Origin: JACKPD01 sp034003145
Lineage (GTDB): Bacteria > Spirochaetota > Spirochaetia > CADAEX01
Assembly (NCBI GenBank): GCA_034003145.1
Contig: JAVEZE010000070.1
Span: 1-13,908 of the forward strand
Reading direction: 5' to 3'
Length of the DNA: 13,908 nucleotides
In this document: one piece after another, positions 7,927 to 13,796 of the stretch
Position numbering within the stretch: position 1 is the stretch's first letter
How the letters are laid out: each line of letters opens with the position of its first letter
Position numbers and translations under genes: made by a program
Notes under the pieces: model-generated
What the model saw: the letters and a program-made list of their open reading frames with translations, nothing else
Database searches by the model: none
What the model was told of the DNA's origin: nothing

Positions 7927-8991
7927 TTAAATTTTCTGGAGAACCTTCTCCCGCGCGTTGAATTTTAATGCTTCGAGAGTCTCTGTCAGATCCCCTTCCA
8001 TTATATTTTCAAGCTTGTAAAGCGTAAGATTAATTCTGTGGTCAGTAAGCCTGTTCTGCGGAAAATTATATGTTCTTATTCTCTCTGACCTGTCTCCTGA
8101 TCCAACCTGGGTTTTTCTGGCTTCAGAGCGTTCTTTTTGTTTTTTGTCTTCTTCCAGTTCGTATAATCTTGCACGGAGAACTCTTAAGGCTTTTGCCTTG
8201 TTTTTTATCTGCGATTTTTCATCCTGGCATGTTACAACCAGCCCTGTCGGAAGGTGTGTTATTCTTACGGCAGAGTCTGTAGTGTTGACGCTCTGCCCTC
8301 CAGGCCCGGATGATCTGTAAACATCAATCTTTAGTTCTTCAGGGCTTATCTCTATGTCTGTTTCCTCTGCTTCCGGCAGAACCGCGACTGTAACTGCGGA
8401 AGTATGTACCCGGCCGCCAGATTCAGTCTCCGGTACCCGCTGCACCCTGTGTACCCCGCTTTCATATCTCAAATTTTCATAAACATTTTTTCCCGAAATC
8501 GAGAAAATTATCTCTTTAAATCCTCCAAGTCCTATTTCATGCAGAGACAAGACTTCAATTTTCCATTTTTTGTCTTCAGCGTATTTGGAATACATTCTGT
8601 AGAGGTCTGCGGCAAAAAGGGCAGCTTCATCTCCTCCTGTTCCAGCCCGTATTTCCATTATTATGTTTTTCTGATCCATGGGGTCTTTGGGGATAAGAAG
8701 CTGTTTGAGATAAATCAGGTATTCTTCCTTTTCCGCCTCTAGTTCTCTTGCCTCCTCTCTTGCCATCTCTTTCAATTCCCCGTTTTTCTCATCCGCAGCT
8801 ATTTTTTTGGCTTCTTCGATCTGCTGTACAATTTTTTTGTACTTTTCGCTTGCTTCTGCTACCTCTTTAAGATGGGAATGCTCCTGCATTATCTGTCTGT
8901 ATTTTTTCTGATCTCTGGTAATATCAGGATCAGAGAGTTTTTTTTCTATTTCTGAGTATTTTTGTAAAATTTCATCAATCTTGTCAAACAT
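7927..8991 (-). CDS. prfA: Peptide chain release factor 1
   Basis: 354 residues, full length. RF1 reads UAA and UAG in the ribosomal A site and triggers peptidyl-tRNA hydrolysis. An N-terminal coiled region (about 1-100) is followed by the codon-recognition segment HRVQRVPETESGGRVHTS, where the tripeptide is PET (187-189). This is the PxT type of RF1, not the SPF type of RF2. The peptidyl-hydrolysis loop SSGPGGQSVN has GGQ at 231-233, and the C-terminal basic region includes RTYNFPQNRLTDHR. It is the first gene of the prfA-prmC-rel cluster. The start ATG 8989-8991 is preceded by CCGGAG about 12 bases away, a rather long spacing. A five-codon ORF with better signals lies upstream and may bear on its regulation. 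Confidence 0.97.
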   Translation of the reverse strand: MFDKIDEILQKYSEIEKKLSDPDITRDQKKYRQIMQEHSHLKEVAEASEKYKKIVQQIEEAKKIAADEKNGELKEMAREEARELEAEKEEYLIYLKQLLIPKDPMDQKNIIMEIRAGTGGDEAALFAADLYRMYSKYAEDKKWKIEVLSLHEIGLGGFKEIIFSISGKNVYENLRYESGVHRVQRVPETESGGRVHTSAVTVAVLPEAEETDIEISPEELKIDVYRSSGPGGQSVNTTDSAVRITHLPTGLVVTCQDEKSQIKNKAKALRVLRARLYELEEDKKQKERSEARKTQVGSGDRSERIRTYNFPQNRLTDHRINLTLYKLENIMEGDLTETLEALKFNAREKVLQKI

Positions 8992-9068
8992 ATATTTATT
9001 TAACTCCGGTTTATTTTAAAAGGATATCTGTATTAGAATTATCAGGGTGGTTTTAACTGGTAAAAAAG

Positions 9069-9086
9069 CTATAAATCATCGAACAT
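9069..9086 (-). other. Five-codon leader ORF ending in UAG upstream of prfA
   Basis: On the minus strand AGGAG (9098-9094) lies seven bases before ATGTTCGATGATTTATAG, encoding MFDDL and a UAG stop. The Shine-Dalgarno is better spaced than that of prfA itself, which starts 77 nt after this stop. The first three residues (MFD) equal those of RF1, so it may be a remnant duplication. Because UAG is read by RF1 only, an autoregulatory leader is possible. The nearest promoter-like pair would place the transcript start at or within the Shine-Dalgarno, so translation is uncertain and chance cannot be excluded. Confidence 0.3.
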
Positions 9087-9103
9087 AAAAAATCTCCTGG
9101 ATA

Positions 9104-9132
9104 AATATACAATCAAGAATACTTTTTTTAAA
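9104..9132 (-). promoter_or_regulatory. Candidate promoter for prfA-prmC-rel
   Basis: On the minus strand TTTAAA (9132-9127) and TATATT (9109-9104) are separated by 17 bp, matching consensus at 4 and 5 of 6 positions. The start would be near 9097, about 105 nt before the prfA ATG. The region is AT-rich, so other hexamer pairs closer to prfA cannot be excluded. Confidence 0.35.
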
Positions 9133-9134
9133 GC

Positions 9135-9179
9135 AAAAAAAACAGACCTCTTTACGCAGGAAAGCAGAATAAACAGTCT
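9135..9179 (-). terminator. Weak candidate terminator after the ROK gene
   Basis: Reading the minus strand beyond the ROK stop, AGAC (9179-9176) can pair with GTCT (9147-9144), enclosing a CTTT/AAAG mini-stem (9064-type 4 bp pairing at 9164-9161 with 9153-9150). The structure is followed by a run of eight T residues (9142-9135). The stem is short and bulged, so this is a tentative call based mainly on the T-tract and its location at the end of a transcription unit. Confidence 0.25.
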
Positions 9180-9204
9180 TATAAATTGCCAAATCAGGTA
9201 AAAA

Positions 9205-10143
9205 TTACCACAAGGAAAGAGAGGCTGCACCGATAATGGCAGAATCCTGCCCAGGAAGGGTTGAGCGGAGAAGCCTGATATTCTTGTCTCTGTAGAACTC
9301 GATCAGTTCCTGCCTGAAATATTTCTCAAGCGGGGTTAAAAGGATATCTCCGCTTTTTGCAACCCCTCCTGAGATAATAATGGCTTCAGGAGAAAAAATA
9401 TTTACCAGATCGTTGAAAAAGGAAGCAAGATACCGGGCTGTAATGTCAAATGTTTCAACAGCTGCTTCATCTCCCTGCAGAGCTTTTTCATAAATAACCC
9501 TGGTTGTGAGGGTATCAGCATCATATTTTTCAAGAGATGTTCTGCCTTTGTAATTTTTAATCAATTCCAGTGCTGTAGTTACAATACCGCCCGCGGAGCA
9601 GTATTTCTCAACACATCCCTTTCTTCCGCAATTGCATTTTCTGCCTCCCGGGACTGCCGTGATATGCCCTATTTCCCCTGCAAAACCGTATTTTCCATAC
9701 AGAAGCTTAGAATCGCAGAATATGCCTCCTCCGACTCCGGTTCCAAGTGTAACAACGATAAAGTCGCTGAAATCCCTTGCTGCTCCGAAAAGTTTTTCTC
9801 CAATAGCGGCGGCGTTTGCGTCATTGGTTACCAGAACAGGAGCAAGATCATCAAGCCCGTCATTCAGTTTTACTATCCCTTTCCAGGGCAGATTGGGGGC
9901 AAACTCAATGCTGCCTGAGTAGATATTTGCGTTGGGAGCCCCTATTCCGATTCCGCACAGTTTAATTTTCGGAGCATCTGTCAATGTTATCAATTCCGAG
10001 CGTATTGCTTTTTTAAAATCTGAAGGAGTACTGTAACTTCCTGTTTCAAGTGCTGTTCTTGAGCACACATCCCCATTATTTGAGACAATGCCGATTTTTG
10101 TATTTGTCCCGCCTATATCAATCCCGGCTGCGTATTTTTTCAT
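9205..10143 (-). CDS. ROK-family sugar kinase, probable glucokinase
   Basis: 312 residues, normal length for an enzymatic ROK protein and without the N-terminal DNA-binding domain of ROK repressors. It should phosphorylate a hexose, most likely glucose or an N-acetyl-hexosamine, with ATP in the cytoplasm. Visible motifs are the phosphate-binding DIGGTNTKIG (9-18), the catalytic aspartate D108 in TNDANAA, the adenosine-binding GTGVGGG (134-140) and E157 with the zinc site formed by H160, C170, C172 and C177 (GRKCNCGRKGCVEKY). The start ATG at 10143 lies 3 bp after the stop of the PLD gene, with AGGG upstream that overlaps that stop, so the two are almost certainly co-transcribed. Sugar specificity cannot be fixed from these motifs; glucokinase is the default reading. 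Confidence 0.88.
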   Translation of the reverse strand: MKKYAAGIDIGGTNTKIGIVSNNGDVCSRTALETGSYSTPSDFKKAIRSELITLTDAPKIKLCGIGIGAPNANIYSGSIEFAPNLPWKGIVKLNDGLDDLAPVLVTNDANAAAIGEKLFGAARDFSDFIVVTLGTGVGGGIFCDSKLLYGKYGFAGEIGHITAVPGGRKCNCGRKGCVEKYCSAGGIVTTALELIKNYKGRTSLEKYDADTLTTRVIYEKALQGDEAAVETFDITARYLASFFNDLVNIFSPEAIIISGGVAKSGDILLTPLEKYFRQELIEFYRDKNIRLLRSTLPGQDSAIIGAASLSLW

Positions 10144-10146
10144 AAT

Positions 10147-11403
10147 TTACCCTGCTATCTGCATAAGTTTGTTCCAAATCCGGTACAAAGGGGTTCTGTA
10201 GGTTTTTGCCTCACCCATATAAACCTTTCTGCACGATTTTTTTATTATGTAAAGGCTTTTTGCAATTTCCCTGAATGAAACAGGGTCGTTGAAAATTATA
10301 TTTGCCTCATCTGAATATCTGAATGACCTTTGATTGAAGTTGGCAGAACCTATGGAAACTCCTTCATTGTCAATGAAAAAGGCTTTAAAATGGAGCGGAG
10401 AGGATCTGGCGGGAGGAGAATAAAGCCATACAACTGCACCCGCCTCAAGGAGGTCTTTTATGCCGTAAAAAGAGGCATAATAGTATTTGCTGCTTGTAGA
10501 ATCTTTAGAAAGTATTATATTTACGTCAACCCCTTTTTTTACCATTTTTTTAACTGCTTTGATTATATTTGAATTAACAAAGGTATAAGGCTGGATAATC
10601 CACACCTCTTTTCTTGCTGCTGAGAAAAAGCCTGAAAGCATATCTGTAATTTTTTCGTTATTTCCATTAATTTCCTGATTGATCAATATTGCTTTTGTCT
10701 CAAATATTTTTTGATCAGGGATCCTGAACATTTTTGAATCAAGTATTAAATCGGATGCGTTGTTCCATGTCCTTACAAACGCCTCGATCAGGATCTCTGC
10801 AGTTTTCTGTGATTCAACAAGCACCATCCCGTCAATGTTCCCTCCCTGATCCGCCGGGGTCAGTGAGCTGTTTATTATGTTGCATCCTCCGATGTAAACA
10901 TATTTTCCGTCAACAACCCAGAATTTCCTGTGGTCCCTGTATATTACTGACCTGCCGAAAAGTAATTTATACGGCCTGATGGGATTGTATTCTACAAACG
11001 GGATAAGGTTTTCCTTAAGGAATGAGAAGCCTGATTCGCCAGGTACTAAATAATTTGATGAATCAGCTATTATGTATACATTAACTCCTTCCTTGTATTT
11101 TTTATTGATAGCTTCAAGAATAATGCTGCCGTATTCGTCATACATAAGCAGATATGAATTGATCATAATATAATCCCGGGCATTTTCAATAAGTGACAGC
11201 ATTCTGTTTCTCACTTCATCCCCATTAAAATCAAAAACAGGGTAGGATGACCAGACAGGAGACTTTCCGGTCTGATTTTGTAATAATTGCAGTGCCTCTG
11301 GCTTGCTTGATGCCTTTACCTTGATCTCTCTTCCTGTTGTTGCGCATGAAGATAAAGCCAAAACAGTTAAAATTATTAGCAAATATTTAGCCTTGAATTT
11401 CAT
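10147..11403 (-). CDS. Phospholipase D-superfamily lipoprotein (cardiolipin synthase-like)
   Basis: 418 residues from ATG 11403. The frame can be extended two codons to GTG 11409, but AAAAGGG sits directly against that GTG and is correctly spaced for ATG 11403. The N-terminus is a lipoprotein signal: KFKAK, a hydrophobic stretch, then ALSSC with the lipidated cysteine at 20. Two HKD motifs mark a complete PLD fold: H158/K160/D165 (DHRKFWVVDG, followed by YIGGCNI) and H338/K340/D345 (LHFKAFFIDNEG, followed by SIGSANFNQRS). Family members cleave or transfer phosphodiester groups on phospholipids, and cardiolipin synthases share this two-motif design, though they are normally anchored by transmembrane helices. 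A membrane-tethered periplasmic phospholipase or transferase is therefore the cautious call. It heads a two-gene unit with the ROK kinase. Confidence 0.88.
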   Translation of the reverse strand: MKFKAKYLLIILTVLALSSCATTGREIKVKASSKPEALQLLQNQTGKSPVWSSYPVFDFNGDEVRNRMLSLIENARDYIMINSYLLMYDEYGSIILEAINKKYKEGVNVYIIADSSNYLVPGESGFSFLKENLIPFVEYNPIRPYKLLFGRSVIYRDHRKFWVVDGKYVYIGGCNIINSSLTPADQGGNIDGMVLVESQKTAEILIEAFVRTWNNASDLILDSKMFRIPDQKIFETKAILINQEINGNNEKITDMLSGFFSAARKEVWIIQPYTFVNSNIIKAVKKMVKKGVDVNIILSKDSTSSKYYYASFYGIKDLLEAGAVVWLYSPPARSSPLHFKAFFIDNEGVSIGSANFNQRSFRYSDEANIIFNDPVSFREIAKSLYIIKKSCRKVYMGEAKTYRTPLYRIWNKLMQIAG

Positions 11404-11426
11404 ATACACCCTTTTGCCATATAATC

Positions 11427-11455
11427 TTGATTATAATAAAAATTTACCATAATAT
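11427..11455 (+). promoter_or_regulatory. Candidate promoter for the FKBP gene
   Basis: On the plus strand TTGATT (11427-11432) and TAATAT (11450-11455) are 17 bp apart, each at 4 of 6 consensus matches, predicting a start near 11462 and a leader of about 25 nt with AGGGG before the TTG start. It overlaps the divergent promoter of the PLD gene. The AT-rich context makes this a weak call. Confidence 0.3.
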
Positions 11456-11458
11456 AAA
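11430..11458 (-). promoter_or_regulatory. Candidate promoter for the PLD lipoprotein-ROK unit
   Basis: On the minus strand TTTATA (11458-11453) and a perfect TATAAT (11435-11430) are 17 bp apart. The start would fall near 11423, leaving a leader of about 20 nt that contains the AAAAGGG ribosome-binding site of ATG 11403. This is one of the better promoter matches in the window. Confidence 0.5.
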
Positions 11459-11469
11459 ACATTATATTA
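11450..11469. repeat. 20-bp inverted repeat between the divergent PLD and FKBP genes
   Basis: TAATATAA (11450-11457) and TTATATTA (11462-11469) are perfect inverted copies around a 4-bp centre AACA. The site overlaps the -35 of the candidate PLD promoter and the -10 of the candidate FKBP promoter, so it could be an operator acting on both. A purely AT palindrome can arise by chance in such DNA. Confidence 0.4.
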
Positions 11470-11486
11470 ACTTTCAGGGGTAAAAA

Positions 11487-11963
11487 TTGACAGTAAAAAG
11501 AAAAATGGTTGTAACTATAGAATATGTTCTGAAAAATGACAAAGATCAGGTAGTTGATTCAAGCGAAAAAAACGGGCCGCTTACCTATCTGCATGGGTTT
11601 AAAAATATAATTCAGGGACTTGAGGAAGCGCTTGAAGGGAAGAGGCAGGGTGATTCTTTTACTGCGGCTATTCCCCCTGAAAAGGCTTATGGTAAAAGGG
11701 ATGAAAACATGGTGTTTTCTGTACCGGCTGAGAATTTCGAGGGAAGCGGCAGCCCCGAGTTAAAACCAGGTATGGAATTTGAAACAGTAATTAATGATAC
11801 TCCCTATATTCTTACTGTTCTTGAAGTAAACGGGGAAAAAGTCCTTGTTGATGCCAATCATCCCCTTTCGGGAAAACCGCTTTTTTTTGATGTAAAGGTT
11901 ATAGAAATCCGCGATTCCTACAGTGATGAACTTGCGCAAGGTTTTCCCATGAAAAAGGAATAA
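11487..11963 (+). CDS. SlyD-like FKBP-type peptidyl-prolyl cis-trans isomerase
   Basis: 158 residues. It should catalyse prolyl isomerisation and act as a folding chaperone, probably in the cytoplasm since no signal peptide is visible. The split FKBP domain is clear: an N-terminal part with TIEYVLKNDKDQVVDSS, the PLTYLHG loop, IIQGLEEALEGKRQGD and IPPEKAYGKRD (1-72), and a C-terminal part with DANHPLSGKPLFFDVKVIEI (122-141). Between them lies an insert-in-flap domain (about 73-120), the chaperone module of SlyD-type proteins. The histidine/cysteine-rich metal-binding tail of E. coli SlyD is absent. Start: TTG 11487 is favoured because AGGGG lies six bases upstream and the extra residues fit the first strand; the first ATG (11505) lacks a Shine-Dalgarno. 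It is transcribed divergently from the PLD gene. Confidence 0.92.
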   Translation: MTVKRKMVVTIEYVLKNDKDQVVDSSEKNGPLTYLHGFKNIIQGLEEALEGKRQGDSFTAAIPPEKAYGKRDENMVFSVPAENFEGSGSPELKPGMEFETVINDTPYILTVLEVNGEKVLVDANHPLSGKPLFFDVKVIEIRDSYSDELAQGFPMKKE

Positions 11964-11995
11964 ATTAGTTTTTTTTATAAACTTTTTTATTCCTT
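11955..11995. terminator. Hairpin between convergent FKBP and small membrane-protein genes
   Basis: AAGGAATAAA (11955-11964) and TTTATTCCTT (11986-11995) are perfect inverted copies. Inside, after a TT/TT internal loop, AGTTT (11967-11971) pairs with AAACT (11979-11983), leaving a seven-base loop. The FKBP stop codon is inside the left arm. On the minus strand the stem is followed by five T residues, so it best suits termination of the small gene. The stem is AT-rich, and bidirectional use is possible but unproven. Confidence 0.4.
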
Positions 11996-12008
11996 ATTTA
12001 TGCAATGG

Positions 12009-12215
12009 TTAACCTTCTGTTACAGTGAATGTTAGTCCGAGCAGAAGAAAAATTCTTCCAGACATCCTTATCTGCCTGAAATATTTAGCATGCAGATGGT
12101 CCCATTTTTTTGGGTCTGCAGGATTGTGCGGCAATGCTTTGAATTCAAAAAGGAAAAAAACAACACCAATAAGAATCATTACTATTCCAAGCAATTTTTT
12201 TGTTGTAAATAACAT
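12009..12215 (-). CDS. Small two-helix membrane protein of unknown function
   Basis: 68 residues; I do not recognise the family. It has a lysine-bearing N-terminus, a first transmembrane helix at about 8-25 (LLGIVMILIGVVFFLFEF), a polar loop of about 25 residues containing NPADPKKWDHLH, RQIR and GR, and a second helix at about 51-64 (GRIFLLLGLTFTV). The positive charges in the loop suggest the loop faces the cytoplasm. The start ATG 12213-12215 has AAGGAG 11 bases upstream, a long spacing. A weak promoter-like pair (TTCACA 12280-12275, TATTGT 12257-12252, 17 bp apart, minus strand) lies in the gap to the M23 gene. The stop is followed by the shared hairpin. The clean two-helix layout and ribosome-binding site argue for a real gene. 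Confidence 0.65.
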   Translation of the reverse strand: MLFTTKKLLGIVMILIGVVFFLFEFKALPHNPADPKKWDHLHAKYFRQIRMSGRIFLLLGLTFTVTEG

Positions 12216-12307
12216 TATTGCATAAACTCCTTGTTCATGTTTTTTAGAACCACAATATATATTAATAAGCAGAGTGTGAAAAGGTTAATCAGGTATTTAC
12301 ACAAAAA

Positions 12308-13645
12308 TCAGCTTGTCAGGGAATTTGTGAATTCCATATCAATAGTTTCAACTTCTTTCAGAAAACGGATCAATTCATCTTCTGTCAGTTTTTTTTCCGG
12401 AGGAGTTTTTATGGTAGAGGGGTTTAACCTCTTCCCCCTGAATATTACTTCATAATGTAAGTGGTTACCTGTTGAAACCCCTGTTGTTCCCACATATCCA
12501 ATAATTTCACCCTGTCTTACCGATTTTCCCCTTCTGATATTATTTGCAAAGGAATTCATGTGAGCATAAAGTGTCTGGTATTGATTGGAGTGCTGGATTA
12601 TCACGCATTTACCATAACTTCCGTTCCAGTCAGCCAGTTTTACAACTCCGGAACCGGAAGCTATTATCGGTGTATCTCTGGGCGCAGCAAAATCAAGGGC
12701 TTGATGGAATTGTGAATAACCGTAAATAGGGTGTTCCCTTCTGCCGTAACCGGAAGAAATCCTTGCACCGTAGATAGGTGTTTTCAGCAGTGTTTTCCGG
12801 ATATTAACGCCAGACTCATTGAAATAGTCGGTTTTTCCGTCATCGCAGACAAATCTGTAAACCTTGTGGTCTTTATTGCTCATCTGGAGCTGGGCAAAAA
12901 TAATATTTCCTTTTGAAACAACTTCGCCGTCCATATTGATTATGTTTTCAAAAAGTACTCTGAATTTATCTCCCCTGTAAATATCTCTCTGGAAGTCGAT
13001 ATCGAAAGAGAAGAGCTGAAACATTTCCATAATCGCGGAATCGGGAATCCCGGTCAGCGCCGCGTCGCTGTAAAGGCTGTTTGTTATTACCCCTTCAGCA
13101 GCTGTATGTACTTTTATTGTTTTTACTGTTACCAGTTTTGCCTCATATTTCCCGTCTCTCGCGCAGACCCTTATTTCTGTGCCAGCCGTTTTTTCCATTT
13201 TCAAAAGTTCTACAACAGGGAGATTTTCCTCTCCATTTTCAAATATAACAAATCTTATTTTTTTCCCGGGCTGAAGATATTTAAGATTGTAAAGTGAGCT
13301 TACGCTTTCAATTATATCTGATGCGTCAATTTTATTGATTCCCAGATCATAAAGAATCGAGGCAAGTGTTTCCCCGCTTTTTATTACTACATCTTTTTCA
13401 TATCTGTTTACTTCAGTAAAAAAATGGTTGACAGTGTCAGCTTTGCTGTTTTTGCTGTTCTGACGGCTTTCTACTACCTGTGTAGTCATTATTGAAAAAA
13501 TAAATATTGTAATTGAAAAAATCAGGGTATAGAGTTTCCATCTTCCGGTTTTATCTGTACAAACCCTTAATAGGTAATTTTTAATGATTGATAAATATCT
13601 GCTGGTAATCCCTGGTTCAGGTTGACCGGAATCCGGAGTGTTCAT
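12308..13645 (-). CDS. Membrane-anchored M23-family metallopeptidase (MepM-like cell-wall endopeptidase)
   Basis: 445 residues. A cytoplasmic start of about 36 residues leads to one transmembrane helix (about 37-56), placing the rest in the periplasm. A LysM/OapA-like region follows (about 85-150: VIKSGETLASILYDLGI, YLQPGKKIRF), then a linker domain and the C-terminal M23 (lysostaphin-like) domain at about 292-412. Zinc and catalytic residues are present: H314 and D318 in HQALDFAAP, H362 in YAHM, and H395/H397 in GNHLHYEV. The domain also has SSGYGRREHP at its start. With these residues intact it should be an active zinc endopeptidase cutting peptidoglycan cross-links during growth, rather than a degenerate activator of the EnvC type. 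The start ATG 13645 has GGGAG upstream at long spacing. A good promoter lies ahead and crcB is divergent. Confidence 0.92.
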   Translation of the reverse strand: MNTPDSGQPEPGITSRYLSIIKNYLLRVCTDKTGRWKLYTLIFSITIFIFSIMTTQVVESRQNSKNSKADTVNHFFTEVNRYEKDVVIKSGETLASILYDLGINKIDASDIIESVSSLYNLKYLQPGKKIRFVIFENGEENLPVVELLKMEKTAGTEIRVCARDGKYEAKLVTVKTIKVHTAAEGVITNSLYSDAALTGIPDSAIMEMFQLFSFDIDFQRDIYRGDKFRVLFENIINMDGEVVSKGNIIFAQLQMSNKDHKVYRFVCDDGKTDYFNESGVNIRKTLLKTPIYGARISSGYGRREHPIYGYSQFHQALDFAAPRDTPIIASGSGVVKLADWNGSYGKCVIIQHSNQYQTLYAHMNSFANNIRRGKSVRQGEIIGYVGTTGVSTGNHLHYEVIFRGKRLNPSTIKTPPEKKLTEDELIRFLKEVETIDMEFTNSLTS

Positions 13646-13706
13646 AATGTCAAATCTCCCATGTCAGGCTGATGAAAATAATTATAAATAAATATAGCTG
13701 CCTAAA

Positions 13707-13735
13707 ATGATATCATATAACAAACTGATTATCAA
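13707..13735 (-). promoter_or_regulatory. Promoter for the M23 peptidase gene
   Basis: On the minus strand TTGATA (13735-13730) and TATCAT (13712-13707) are 17 bp apart, each 5 of 6 consensus matches, the strongest sigma-70-like pair in the window. It predicts a start near 13700 and a leader of about 55 nt. The -10 is part of a 10-bp palindrome, ATGATATCAT (13707-13716). Confidence 0.55.
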
Positions 13736-13761
13736 CGAAAATGAAAAAACCCTGATACTTA

Positions 13762-13790
13762 TTCCCAAAAAAATATTAAATCAATATAAT
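13762..13790 (+). promoter_or_regulatory. Candidate promoter abutting the crcB start
   Basis: TTCCCA (13762-13767) and a perfect TATAAT (13785-13790) are 17 bp apart. The expected transcript start coincides with the crcB ATG at 13797, which would give a leaderless message. An unseen promoter further upstream would instead make this sequence part of the leader. Confidence 0.35.
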
Positions 13791-13796
13791 AGGCAT

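Noticed and set aside
12215..12238. Seven-codon ORF MNKEFMQ whose TAA overlaps the ATG of the small membrane protein
   Set aside because: It has no Shine-Dalgarno of its own and contains the AAGGAG that serves the downstream gene, so translation is unlikely.
13647..13691. 14-codon plus-strand ORF with GGAG eight bases upstream, ahead of crcB
   Set aside because: The Shine-Dalgarno lies inside the start of the divergent M23 gene, no promoter fits upstream, and the ORF overlaps the M23 leader; a chance match is likelier.
13646..13796. Fluoride riboswitch ahead of crcB, suggested by GGCTGATGA near 13667
   Set aside because: The fragment is not followed by the paired arms and pseudoknot partner of the fluoride motif, and the region is otherwise AT-rich and unstructured by eye.
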